Assembly (NCBI GenBank): GCA_964477875.1
Contig: CAYZFR010000145.1
Coordinates: 1-9,998 of the forward strand
DNA from: Kuafuiihalomonas sp964477875
GTDB taxonomy: Bacteria > Myxococcota > Kuafuiibacteriia > Kuafuiibacteriales > Kuafuiibacteriaceae
Direction of reading: 5' to 3'
Length of the DNA stretch: 9,998 bases
The stretch's first letter is position 1, and each line of letters starts with the position of its first letter. Of this stretch, positions 1-6,770 are shown one piece after another. Made by a program: the position numbers and the translations under genes. Below the pieces are notes generated by a model, which did not search any database, was not told the origin of the DNA, and was given only the letters and a program-made list of their open reading frames with translations.

Positions 1-1
1 C

Positions 2-1849
2 GTGTATCTCACTCGGCTGTTGGAGCTGGCGGAGGCTTTCGACCCCGGCAAGCTGCAGGACTGGTTGACGCGCCCGGTGTTCGCCTACGCCGACGTGCCT
101 TACCGGTTGAAGTCCTACGCCGACATCGTGGCCGACCCCCGGGACACGATCGAGTTCGACGAGGCGAGGCAAAAAGAGAGCGAGGAACTCGAGAAGCGCA
201 TCGGCTCCGATGCCCGCCTGCTTCTCGACGATCGAGAGCAGGTGGTCCTGGTCACCCTGGGCGAGAAGCTGCTCGTCCCCATCCTCTCGAAGCTGTCGAA
301 CTTCTGTCTCGGCGGCGGGATCTGGATGAACACTCAGCGGCCGGAGTGGAACGACGCGAACAACGCTCTGGCGGGCTTTGGGCTGTCCATGGTCACGACC
401 TATCAGCTGCGCCGGCACTTGGAGGTCTGCGAGCGGATCTTCGACTCGCTGACCGAGGAGCAGGCGCTGCCCTTGTCTCGCCAAGTCGACGACTGGCTCC
501 GGGAGGTTCACCAGGTTCTGTCGAGCGTCGAGGTGAAGGCGGAGATCGACGACCGCGGGCGCCGAAAAGTGCTCGATCAGCTCGGCCGGGCCTTCGAGCG
601 GTACCGGGCCGAGGTCGGGGGAGGCGGTCTGCGCGCCGGGGGGAGCTGCGAGCTGGCCGACCTGAAGGCGCTCCTCGGCCACGCCCGGGCTCTGGTCGAC
701 GCTTCGATTCGGGCGAACCGCCGGCCCGACGGGCTCTTCCACTCCTACAACGTGATCGACCTGCGGAAGGACGAAGCCAAGATCGGGCGCCTGTACGAGA
801 TGCTGGAGGGGCAAATGGCGGTCCTGGGAGCGGGGGTGCTCTCGCCCCAGGAGTCCTTGGAGGTCATCGACGCGCTGTTCGAGAGCAAGGTCTACCGGCC
901 GGACCAGAAGAGCTTCATGCTCTATCCGGACCGGGCCCTGCCCGGCTTCTTCGAGAAGAACCAGGTGCCAAAGGAGGCCGAGCCCAACCCCCTGGTAGCC
1001 AAGCTCCTTGCCGAAGGCCAGGTCCAGGTGGTGGAGAAGGACGTCGAGGGCGTGATCCGCTTCGGGGCGGACCTTCGAAACGAGGACGATCTTCACGAAG
1101 CCCTGGATGGCCTGGGGCGGCGGCCCGAGTGGAGCCAGCTCGTGGACGCCCATCGTGAGGCGCTGGCCGACCTCTGGGAGAGGGTCTTCGAGCACCGGGA
1201 GTTCACGGGTCGCTCGGGCACGATGTACGGCTACGAGGGGCTCGGCTGCATCTATTGGCACATGGTCGCGAAGCTGCTCCTGTCTGTGCAAGAGAGCCTG
1301 CAAAAAGCGAGACGAGAGGGGGCGGCGCCGAGTGTGGTCTCGGAGCTGTTGAATCGCTACTTTCGCATTCGCGGGGGCCTAGGGCCGGCCAAGACGGCCC
1401 AGGAGTTCGGTGCCTTCCCGAGCGACCCCTACAGCCACACTCCAGGCCACGCCGGCGCTCAGCAGCCCGGCATGACCGGCCAGGTGAAAGAAGAGATCAT
1501 GGCCCGCTACGGCGAGCTGGGGGTTCGGATCTGGGGCGGCGAAGTCAGCTTCGAGCCCTTCATGCTGGCTCGGGCCGACTTCCTGGACGAGCCGGACGCG
1601 GTGACCATCCCCGGCGGCGAGCGGCTGGATCTGGAGGCGGGACAGCTCTGCTTCACCCTGGCCGGCGTCCCCGTGATCTACACCCTAGGCGAGGGCCCCG
1701 CCGCCCTGACGGTCACCGAGGCCAGCGGGGCCAAGCGCCCTAGCGAGTTCCCTCGCCTCGAGAGGACCGACGCCGCCCACCTCTTCGGGCGAGACGGCCG
1801 AATCCGTCGCATCGACGTCATCATCCCCACCCAGAAACTTCGTGCGTAG
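2..1849 (+). CDS. C-terminal part of a large (alpha/alpha)6-barrel carbohydrate-active-like protein (partial)
   Basis: The frame is open to the left edge, so the GTG at 2-4 is probably an internal valine and the true start lies outside; 615 residues are visible, ending in TAG. The N-terminal half is mostly helical and charged. The best landmarks are a Gly/Tyr/Trp block near residues 405-425 (YGYEGLGCIYWHM) and a block near 464-500 with FPSDPYSH, then GAQQPGMTGQVKEE. A beta-rich tail follows (about 520-610). A long helical barrel with aromatic and acidic loops and a C-terminal beta domain resembles the GH94/GH149-type glycoside phosphorylases, and a GH17 and a second glycosidase lie nearby, but I cannot point to a catalytic aspartate or the phosphate site. 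It may instead be an unassigned conserved family. The glutaredoxin-like gene follows after 60 bases on the same strand, possibly co-transcribed. Coding is secure; function is weak. Confidence 0.75.
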   Translation: MYLTRLLELAEAFDPGKLQDWLTRPVFAYADVPYRLKSYADIVADPRDTIEFDEARQKESEELEKRIGSDARLLLDDREQVVLVTLGEKLLVPILSKLSNFCLGGGIWMNTQRPEWNDANNALAGFGLSMVTTYQLRRHLEVCERIFDSLTEEQALPLSRQVDDWLREVHQVLSSVEVKAEIDDRGRRKVLDQLGRAFERYRAEVGGGGLRAGGSCELADLKALLGHARALVDASIRANRRPDGLFHSYNVIDLRKDEAKIGRLYEMLEGQMAVLGAGVLSPQESLEVIDALFESKVYRPDQKSFMLYPDRALPGFFEKNQVPKEAEPNPLVAKLLAEGQVQVVEKDVEGVIRFGADLRNEDDLHEALDGLGRRPEWSQLVDAHREALADLWERVFEHREFTGRSGTMYGYEGLGCIYWHMVAKLLLSVQESLQKARREGAAPSVVSELLNRYFRIRGGLGPAKTAQEFGAFPSDPYSHTPGHAGAQQPGMTGQVKEEIMARYGELGVRIWGGEVSFEPFMLARADFLDEPDAVTIPGGERLDLEAGQLCFTLAGVPVIYTLGEGPAALTVTEASGAKRPSEFPRLERTDAAHLFGRDGRIRRIDVIIPTQKLRA

Positions 1850-1900
1850 GGGAGAAGAGGCCTCGGAACACCGATTTTCTCCAGAGCCGAGCTGCCAGTT

Positions 1901-1904
1901 GGAG
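1901..1904 (+). promoter_or_regulatory. Shine-Dalgarno GGAG for the TTG start at 1910
   Basis: GGAG lies five bases upstream of the TTG at 1910-1912. This spacing supports the TTG as the real start of the glutaredoxin-like gene. No ATG in this frame precedes the conserved part of the protein; the first internal Met is around residue 29. Confidence 0.5.
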
Positions 1905-1909
1905 TTTCC

Positions 1910-2305
1910 TTGTCGATCTGGGTGGGCCGGCCTACCTCTCTCCCAGTGCGGAAAGTCCTGGAGGAAGAGCGGCTCGACCCGGCCATCAGAGAGATGGTGT
2001 CGAATCACCACCGAGACATCGTCGAAGAGGTCGACGCCGCTTCGCGCGAACACGACGTCCTCGTCGTCGGCATGGCCCAGAATCCCTTCCCGAAGAAGGC
2101 GCGAAAAGCCCTGGACCAAACGGGGGTGGCCTACAGCTACTTGGAGTACGGCAGCTACATGAATTCATGGCGCCGTCGAACGGCGCTGAAGATGTTCACC
2201 GGCTGGCCGACCTTCCCCATGGTCTTCGTCAAGGGCGTACTCATCGGCGGCGCGAGCGAGCTCGAGAAGCTCATCAAAGGCGGAGAGCTGAAGCGCCGAC
2301 TATAA
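1910..2305 (+). CDS. Glutaredoxin-fold protein lacking the catalytic cysteines
   Basis: 131 residues, TTG start with GGAG five bases upstream, TAA stop. Residues 48-125 follow the monothiol glutaredoxin pattern: a beta-strand (DVLVVGM), the active-site loop, a helix (KKARKALDQTG), then GWPTFPMVFVKG at 98-109 with the cis-proline (P103), and the GG pair at 113-114 that contacts glutathione in the family. Where the family has CPxC or CGFS this protein reads N58-P-F-P61, and it has no cysteine at all. It therefore cannot do thiol-disulfide exchange or bind an Fe-S cluster through a protein thiol. An extra N-terminal segment of about 45 residues is predicted helical. It may be a structural or glutathione-binding protein, or a regulatory partner. 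It follows the left-edge gene by 60 bases on the same strand and is convergent with the oxidoreductase operon. Fold assignment is confident; role is unknown. Confidence 0.85.
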   Translation: MSIWVGRPTSLPVRKVLEEERLDPAIREMVSNHHRDIVEEVDAASREHDVLVVGMAQNPFPKKARKALDQTGVAYSYLEYGSYMNSWRRRTALKMFTGWPTFPMVFVKGVLIGGASELEKLIKGGELKRRL

Positions 2306-2362
2306 TGGGCGCCCTGATGCGGGCGATCATGATGAAACCCGGCTGCTCGTGACTCGGCACGA

Positions 2363-2379
2363 CGAGGAAGGCGTCCTCG
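2363..2379. terminator. Candidate bidirectional hairpin between convergent genes
   Basis: CGAGGA and TCCTCG form a perfect 6-bp stem around a 5-base loop, in the 102-base gap between the convergent glutaredoxin-like gene (ends 2305) and the small cysteine-rich gene (ends 2408). Position and symmetry suit a shared terminator. No T-run follows on either strand, so an intrinsic terminator is only a weak call. Nothing else is apparent in this gap. Confidence 0.25.
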
Positions 2380-2407
2380 CGCCCGTGACCGACGCCGACG
2401 TCTCCCG

Positions 2408-2638
2408 CTACGCTACAGGCTCGAAGCAGCCGCGGCCGTAGCGGCAGTCCTGGGCGTGGGCGACCTGGTCGTCGGGGCCGACGGCGTCCATGGTGGCGAG
2501 GCACCAGTGACTTGCGTTGCTGTGCAGGCCTTCTTCCCAGCCGGCGTCGATGTCGCCGTCGCCGGGGGTCTTGGAGCGCAAGTGGCGACACACCGGCTTG
2601 GCTCGAGCTCGACATCCCAAAAGCTCTCTTCCCGTCAC
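2408..2638 (-). CDS. Small cysteine-rich protein, last gene of the molybdenum hydroxylase operon
   Basis: 76 residues with five cysteines (9, 17, 46, 65, 71). The GTG start overlaps the TGA stop of the FAD-subunit gene in the arrangement GTGA, and a strong Shine-Dalgarno GGGGGAGGTG sits five bases upstream inside that gene. This points to real, translationally coupled expression. Visible blocks are CRHLRSK (17-23), HWC (44-46), GPDD (54-57) and a C-terminal CRYGRGCFE (65-73). There is no signal peptide or membrane segment. The cysteine spacing with nearby histidines (19, 44) would suit zinc or an Fe-S cluster, but that is inference. I do not know a characterised family. Its position as the fourth gene of a PaoABC-like operon suggests a role in assembly, maturation or electron transfer. 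It is unrelated in size and sequence to the XdhC/PaoD chaperone. Confidence 0.72.
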   Translation of the reverse strand: MTGRELLGCRARAKPVCRHLRSKTPGDGDIDAGWEEGLHSNASHWCLATMDAVGPDDQVAHAQDCRYGRGCFEPVA

Positions 2639-3612
2639 GACAGCACCTCCCCCAGCACCCGGCCGATCACGGCCTCGAAGACCCGGAGCTTGTAGGCGTT
2701 CTTCGACAGGGGGGTCGCCGAGGCCATGGCCTTGGAGGCGGCCCGGGCCCTGAGCTCTTCGTCGTTACGTTGTCCGCGCAGCACTGCCTCCGCCTCGTGG
2801 GCTCGCATCGGGACCGGCGCCGCGGCGCCGAGGGCGATGCGCAAGTCGGCCACCACCGGCCCGTCCATCTTTGCCGCCACCGCGACGTCGGCGATGGGCC
2901 AGTCGAAGGACAGCTTGTGGGTCTGCTTGTGGTAGGCGCTCCGCCAGCCGTAGGACGGCGCAGGCAGCTCGACCTCGACGATGATCTCGTCCTCTCTTCG
3001 CACCGACTCACGAGAGACGTCTTCCTCGGGAGGCACGAAGAAGTCTTCGATCTTCACCGAGCGTCGGCCTTGGGGGCCGGCGAGGTGGACGGTCGCGCCG
3101 AGCGCGGTGAGCGCGGTGGCGGGGGTCGACGGATGAACGATCGCGCAGACCTGGTTGCCGAAGATGGCGTGGTACTGGTTCTCGCCGTCTTGGGCCTGGC
3201 AGCGTTGACCGCCGTTCTTCCTGCAGACGAAGTCCGCGGAACGGAAGTACCAGCAGCGGGGGCGCTGAACGAGGTTGCCGCCCAGGGTCGCCATGTTGCG
3301 AAGCTGAGGGGTGGCGGCGTGTTGGGCCGCGAGGGCCAGGGCTCGCCATCCCCGGCCGAGCTCCTCGTGCTCGGCGATCTCGGCCAAGGTGGTGAGGGCG
3401 CCGATGCGGATGCTCTTGTTCTTGCCCCGACGTACACCGCGCAGCTCGGCGATGCCGGACAGGTTGATCACCCGACTCGGCTGGACCAGGCCCTCCTTCA
3501 TCAGGTCGACGAGGTCGACGCCGCCTGCCTTCACCACCGCGTTGGGGGTCTGTGCGAGCTGCTCGACCACCTCTTCGAGTCGCGCGGGCGACGACCATTC
3601 GAATGACTTCAT
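2635..3612 (-). CDS. FAD-binding (medium) subunit of a xanthine-oxidase-family oxidoreductase, PaoB/YagS type
   Basis: 325 residues, the usual length for CoxM/PaoB-type subunits. It passes electrons from the Fe-S subunit to FAD. FAD pyrophosphate-binding motifs are AGGVDL (29-34) and the TLGGNL block (109-114). A segment of about 40 residues after it carries C120, C130, C138 and C156 in the pattern RCWYFR, FVCRKNGG, RC, VCAIVHPS. In E. coli PaoB, a similar insert holds an extra [4Fe-4S] cluster. The C-terminal CO-dehydrogenase flavoprotein domain follows (about 215-325). ATG start, nine bases after the large-subunit stop, with a GGGGGG Shine-Dalgarno overlapping that stop. No signal peptide is seen, so it would be exported in complex with the Tat-bearing small subunit. 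Its 3' end overlaps the small cysteine-rich gene by four bases. The substrate cannot be read from this subunit. Confidence 0.93.
   Translation of the reverse strand: MKSFEWSSPARLEEVVEQLAQTPNAVVKAGGVDLVDLMKEGLVQPSRVINLSGIAELRGVRRGKNKSIRIGALTTLAEIAEHEELGRGWRALALAAQHAATPQLRNMATLGGNLVQRPRCWYFRSADFVCRKNGGQRCQAQDGENQYHAIFGNQVCAIVHPSTPATALTALGATVHLAGPQGRRSVKIEDFFVPPEEDVSRESVRREDEIIVEVELPAPSYGWRSAYHKQTHKLSFDWPIADVAVAAKMDGPVVADLRIALGAAAPVPMRAHEAEAVLRGQRNDEELRARAASKAMASATPLSKNAYKLRVFEAVIGRVLGEVLS
2644..2653 (-). promoter_or_regulatory. Internal Shine-Dalgarno for the coupled small cysteine-rich gene
   Basis: Read on the minus strand the site is GGGGGAGGTG, five bases before the GTG at 2638-2636 and inside the last codons of the FAD-subunit gene. 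It is stronger than the ribosome sites of most other genes here and fixes the small gene's start. Confidence 0.6.
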
Positions 3613-3621
3613 GACACCCCC

Positions 3622-6003
3622 CTAGCGCCTCGCCTGCCTGGGGCGCCAACCCTCTTCTAGGGCCTCGAGCACGACGTCCGGGGTCATGGGCAGCCTTCGG
3701 ATCCGAACCCCAGTGGCGTTGAAGAAGGCGTTGGCGATGGCGGCGCTGGTGGCGATGGTGGCCGGCTCACCGATACCGTTGGCGTCGGTGGAGCTGCGAC
3801 CGTGATACTGCTCCAGGATCACGGGCTCGATGACCGGCGTATCCTTGGAACCCAAGATCTTGTATTGGTCCAGGTTGGCGTTGACCATGTGGCCGGAGCG
3901 AGGGTCGATGATCCTGTCCTCGAACAGCGCGTAGCTGATGCCCTGCAAGATTCCGCCGTTGATCTGGGACTCGATGGCCAGGGTGTTGATCGGTCGGCCG
4001 CAGTCGTGGACCGCCACCACGCGCTCCACCCGGATGCAGCCGGTCAGGGCGTCGACCTCGATCTCGGCGAACTGAACGCCGCCCAGACCTTCGGGCCCTC
4101 GGCCTCGGGTTCCATAGTCGCTCTGACGACTCGCGCTCACCCGCACCTCTTCCACCTCCAGCAGAGCCGCCGCCCGCCGGAACGGGAGGCGGCGCTTCTC
4201 GTCCCTTTCGTCGACGAGGTGGCCGTCCATCAAGCGTAGCCGCTCGGCGGTGACGCCGAGCTCTTGGGCCGCCGCCTCCGCCAGCTTTCGTCCGGCCTGC
4301 CAGGCGGCGTTGCGGGCGGGTGGGGTCATGGAGCCGGTCGTCTTGCTGCCGCCGGAGGCGGCGCCGGTTGGATGGGTGGTGTCGCCGATGACGACCCGCA
4401 CCTCGGCCGCCGGCAGGCCCAGCTCCTCGCCCACCACTTGGGCGAGGGCGGTGCGGATGCCGGTGCCGATGTCCTGCACCCCCGAGAAGAGGGCCACCGA
4501 CCCGTCCCTGTCGATGCGGACCTCGACCGAGCTGTTCATGTCCACGATCCGATACCAAACCGCCTGGGCCATGCCGATGCCCCGCATGCGCGGACCCTCC
4601 TGGCTCCCGGCCTTCGGTCGGTCCTTCCACCCGATTCGCTCCGCGCCGACGGCGCGCTCGTGCCGGCGCGCCGCGCTCTCGTCGTTGGGCGTGGAGCTCA
4701 CGTCGATGACGTCACGAAGCTTCACTGGGTCCATGTCCAGGCGGTGGGCCAACTCGTCGATGCTCTGCTCCAAGCTGAAGCAGCCCTGCGGATGGCCCGG
4801 CGCACGAAACGCGGTCGAAGGCCCTGCGTTGGTGAAGACGTCGTAGTCTTCGGTGAGGACGTTGGGACAGGCATAAAGGTTGCGAGCGGGGGCACTGGTG
4901 CCGGCGCCGGTTCCGGTCCCGGCGGTTCCGTGGCTGACGTGGTGGATGGCGGTGAGCCGGCCGTCTTTCTTGGCCCCGATCCTCAGGCGCATGATCGAGT
5001 TGGGGCGATTGCCGACCGAGAGATGCTCTTCCTTGCGGTTCAGCATCAGTCGGACGGGCCGTCCGCTCTCGCGGCTGAGCTGGGTGGCGAGAACGCCCGC
5101 GTTGCCGGCGCCGAACTTGGCGCCGAAGCCGCCCCCCATGTACTCGGTGATGACGCGAACGCGGCTGCGCGGGATTCCGAACACGTGGGCGAGCTCGTCG
5201 CGAACCGTCTTCGTGCCTTGGGTAGAGGCGTAGACCGTGAGCCCTTCCTCTTTCCAGTCGGCGACCACCCCATGGGTTTCGAGCGCAGAGTGGGTCTGGA
5301 CCTGGGTCCGATACTCGGCCTCGACCACGAGGTCAGCTTCTTCGAAGCCGGCTTTGACGTCCCCCCGGGCCCGGCGGGCCGGGCCGCGAACGTTCCCGTC
5401 TTGTGGGACCTGGCGGGCGCCGCCTCCACCCCCGGCGCTGCCGCCCATGACGGCAGGGCCGGGGAAGACGGCGGGGGCGTCGGCCTTCATCGCCGCTTCC
5501 AGGTCGGCGACGTGGGGGAGGGTTTCGATCTTCACCTCCACCAGCCGAGCCGCCTCGTCGGCGATGGCTTGGCTGGTCGCAGCGACAGCGCCGATGGGCT
5601 GGCCGGCGTAGCGAAGGACGGGGTAGTCGGTCTTGCCCCCGCGCTCTTGGTCCGTCGGTTCGAGCAAGGAGGCCGAGCCCCGCACCTTCCGGAGGATGTG
5701 GATCGCTTCCACGCCCGGGAGGCGCTTTGCCTCGCTTGTGTCGATGCGAAGGATGCGGCCGTGAGGCACGGGCGAGGTGATGCGAGCGGCGTACAGCATG
5801 CCCGGAAGCTGCACGTCGGAGCTGTAGCGCGCTTCGCCGGTCACCTTGGCCCGGCCGTCCAGCCGCGCCGTCGGCTTGCCGACCGTGACCAGATCGGCGT
5901 TGACGGGCCAAGCAGGAGGCTCGTTGTCGCGGATCTCTCGCTGGACCGTGGTGAGCCCGTGCTCGGCGATGCCGCGAGGGAAGCGTTCCTTTCGAGTGCT
6001 CAT
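3622..6003 (-). CDS. Molybdopterin-binding large subunit of a xanthine-oxidase-family oxidoreductase, PaoC/CoxL type
   Basis: 793 residues, normal for the family. This is the catalytic subunit that hydroxylates an aldehyde or N-heterocycle at the Mo centre. An a/b hammerhead domain opens the protein (about 36-165). Cofactor-binding landmarks follow: YMGGGFGAKFG (288-298), TAFRAPGHPQG (397-407), VQDIGTG (509-515) and GGSKTTGS (551-558). The catalytic glutamate is E746 in GIGEPA. There is no CoxL-type active-site cysteine loop (AYxCSFR); the FRAPG form is that of aldehyde/isoquinoline oxidoreductases rather than CO dehydrogenases. A glycine-rich stretch (187-195) precedes the ARGDVKAGF linker. 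ATG start with GAGAGG seven bases upstream, three bases after the Fe-S subunit stop. It has no signal peptide and would be carried across the membrane by the Tat signal of the small subunit. The substrate is uncertain; periplasmic aldehyde detoxification is a reasonable guess. Confidence 0.94.
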   Translation of the reverse strand: MSTRKERFPRGIAEHGLTTVQREIRDNEPPAWPVNADLVTVGKPTARLDGRAKVTGEARYSSDVQLPGMLYAARITSPVPHGRILRIDTSEAKRLPGVEAIHILRKVRGSASLLEPTDQERGGKTDYPVLRYAGQPIGAVAATSQAIADEAARLVEVKIETLPHVADLEAAMKADAPAVFPGPAVMGGSAGGGGGARQVPQDGNVRGPARRARGDVKAGFEEADLVVEAEYRTQVQTHSALETHGVVADWKEEGLTVYASTQGTKTVRDELAHVFGIPRSRVRVITEYMGGGFGAKFGAGNAGVLATQLSRESGRPVRLMLNRKEEHLSVGNRPNSIMRLRIGAKKDGRLTAIHHVSHGTAGTGTGAGTSAPARNLYACPNVLTEDYDVFTNAGPSTAFRAPGHPQGCFSLEQSIDELAHRLDMDPVKLRDVIDVSSTPNDESAARRHERAVGAERIGWKDRPKAGSQEGPRMRGIGMAQAVWYRIVDMNSSVEVRIDRDGSVALFSGVQDIGTGIRTALAQVVGEELGLPAAEVRVVIGDTTHPTGAASGGSKTTGSMTPPARNAAWQAGRKLAEAAAQELGVTAERLRLMDGHLVDERDEKRRLPFRRAAALLEVEEVRVSASRQSDYGTRGRGPEGLGGVQFAEIEVDALTGCIRVERVVAVHDCGRPINTLAIESQINGGILQGISYALFEDRIIDPRSGHMVNANLDQYKILGSKDTPVIEPVILEQYHGRSSTDANGIGEPATIATSAAIANAFFNATGVRIRRLPMTPDVVLEALEEGWRPRQARR

Positions 6004-6006
6004 GAC

Positions 6007-6612
6007 TCAGCCTCTCGACTTCTTCCGATGGGCGGCGGCGTCCAAAGTGGCGGCGAAGATTTTGGGGTAGGTTCCGCAGCGGCAGAGGTTGCCGCTTGTC
6101 GCGGTCCGCACGTCTTCCAGGCTCGGATCCGGGTTGCGTTCGAGAAGACTCACGCAGCTCATCACCATGCCAGGCGTGCAGTAGCCGCACTGCATGGCGT
6201 CGTGCTCGACGAAGGCCTCTTGCACCACGTGAAGGCTGCCGTCGGGTTTCGCCACGCCCTCGATGCTCGTGACCTCCCTGCCCACGGCATCCAGGGCCAG
6301 GGTCAAGCAGGACACCACCGGGGTTCCATCCAGGAAGACGGTGCAGGCCGAGCAGGCGCCGCGGTCGCACACCACCTTGGTGCCGGTCAGCCCGAGCTGG
6401 TCCCGAAGCGCGTCGGCCAGAGTGGTTCGGGGCTCGAGAACCAGGGTGTGGCTTCGACCATTCACCCGCAGCCGCATGGCTTGGCCCTGGGCCGGGACGA
6501 CCTCGGCTGGGTTCCTCTCGCTCTTCGCCTCGGCGCTCCGACCTCCCATCAGGCCGACCGCCGTCGTGGCGCCCAGAAAGCCTCTGCGTGACAGGCCGGT
6601 CTTTCCGCTCAT
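6007..6612 (-). CDS. Tat-exported 2Fe-2S small subunit of the oxidoreductase, PaoA/YagT type
   Basis: 201 residues from the chosen ATG at 6612. The protein opens with a twin-arginine signal (SRRGFLG, residues 8-14), a hydrophobic stretch and a likely cleavage site near SAEA (26-29). This places the complex in the periplasm. A plant-type ferredoxin domain holds one [2Fe-2S] through C82, C87, C90 and C102 (CDRGACSAC). The helical C-terminal domain holds the second through C142, C145, C177 and C179 (QCGYC, LCRCG). It is the first gene of the operon and carries electrons from the Mo site to FAD. The frame extends to a TTG at 6672, adding 20 residues before the Tat motif. I prefer the ATG because twin-arginine motifs normally sit close to the N-terminus, although neither start has a good Shine-Dalgarno. 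Confidence 0.93.
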   Translation of the reverse strand: MSGKTGLSRRGFLGATTAVGLMGGRSAEAKSERNPAEVVPAQGQAMRLRVNGRSHTLVLEPRTTLADALRDQLGLTGTKVVCDRGACSACTVFLDGTPVVSCLTLALDAVGREVTSIEGVAKPDGSLHVVQEAFVEHDAMQCGYCTPGMVMSCVSLLERNPDPSLEDVRTATSGNLCRCGTYPKIFAATLDAAAHRKKSRG

Positions 6613-6770
6613 GGGATGAGGGAAGACGGGGCTTTGAGTCCCGCGCAAGCCCAACCGCCAGACTCGAAGCAATTTCCGGTTTTTGGGCCGAGCAGCGGCT
6701 GGGCCAGCCTTCGACGGACGTGCTAACCCGCAAGGCCGTGAGTCGACTTCATGGCGAGAGCAGCAAGCTC
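6613..6770. promoter_or_regulatory. Divergent intergenic region between the oxidoreductase operon and GH17
   Basis: 158 bases separate the divergent starts at 6612 (-) and 6771 (+), so promoters for both must lie here or overlap the coding ends. I find no convincing -35/-10 pair on either strand. The one notable element is the inverted repeat at 6697-6709, almost at the midpoint. Confidence 0.4.
6697..6709. repeat. 13-bp inverted repeat, possible operator
   Basis: GGCTGG and CCAGCC are perfect 6-base arms around a single G, in the middle of the divergent intergenic region. A compact near-palindrome there could bind a dimeric repressor controlling one or both directions. In GC-rich DNA such repeats also arise by chance, and no regulator gene is in the window. 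Confidence 0.3.

Noticed and set aside
1842..2162. A 106-codon plus-strand frame overlapping the glutaredoxin-like gene.
   Set aside because: The alternative frame at 1910-2305 carries a well-preserved glutaredoxin fold; this one is a shadow rich in Arg and Ser.
2512..3606. A 364-codon plus-strand frame opposite the FAD subunit gene.
   Set aside because: The minus-strand frame has intact FAD and Fe-S motifs and fits the operon; the plus-strand translation is compositionally odd and has no motif.
4264..6591. A 775-codon open frame on the plus strand opposite the molybdopterin and Fe-S subunit genes.
   Set aside because: It is a mirror of high-GC codon use in clear enzyme genes. Its translation is low-complexity, rich in Gly, Ala, Arg, Val and Asp, with no recognisable domain.
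6644..6660. A sigma-54-like TGGC...TTGC sequence on the minus strand upstream of the Fe-S subunit gene.
   Set aside because: The GG and GC pairs are 11 bases apart instead of the strict 10, so it is not a proper -24/-12 promoter.
6588..6770. N-terminal extension of the GH17 frame by 61 codons.
   Set aside because: It would overlap the start of the divergent Fe-S subunit gene, is Arg/Ser-rich without family similarity, and offers no signal peptide; the ATG at 6771 is just before the barrel.
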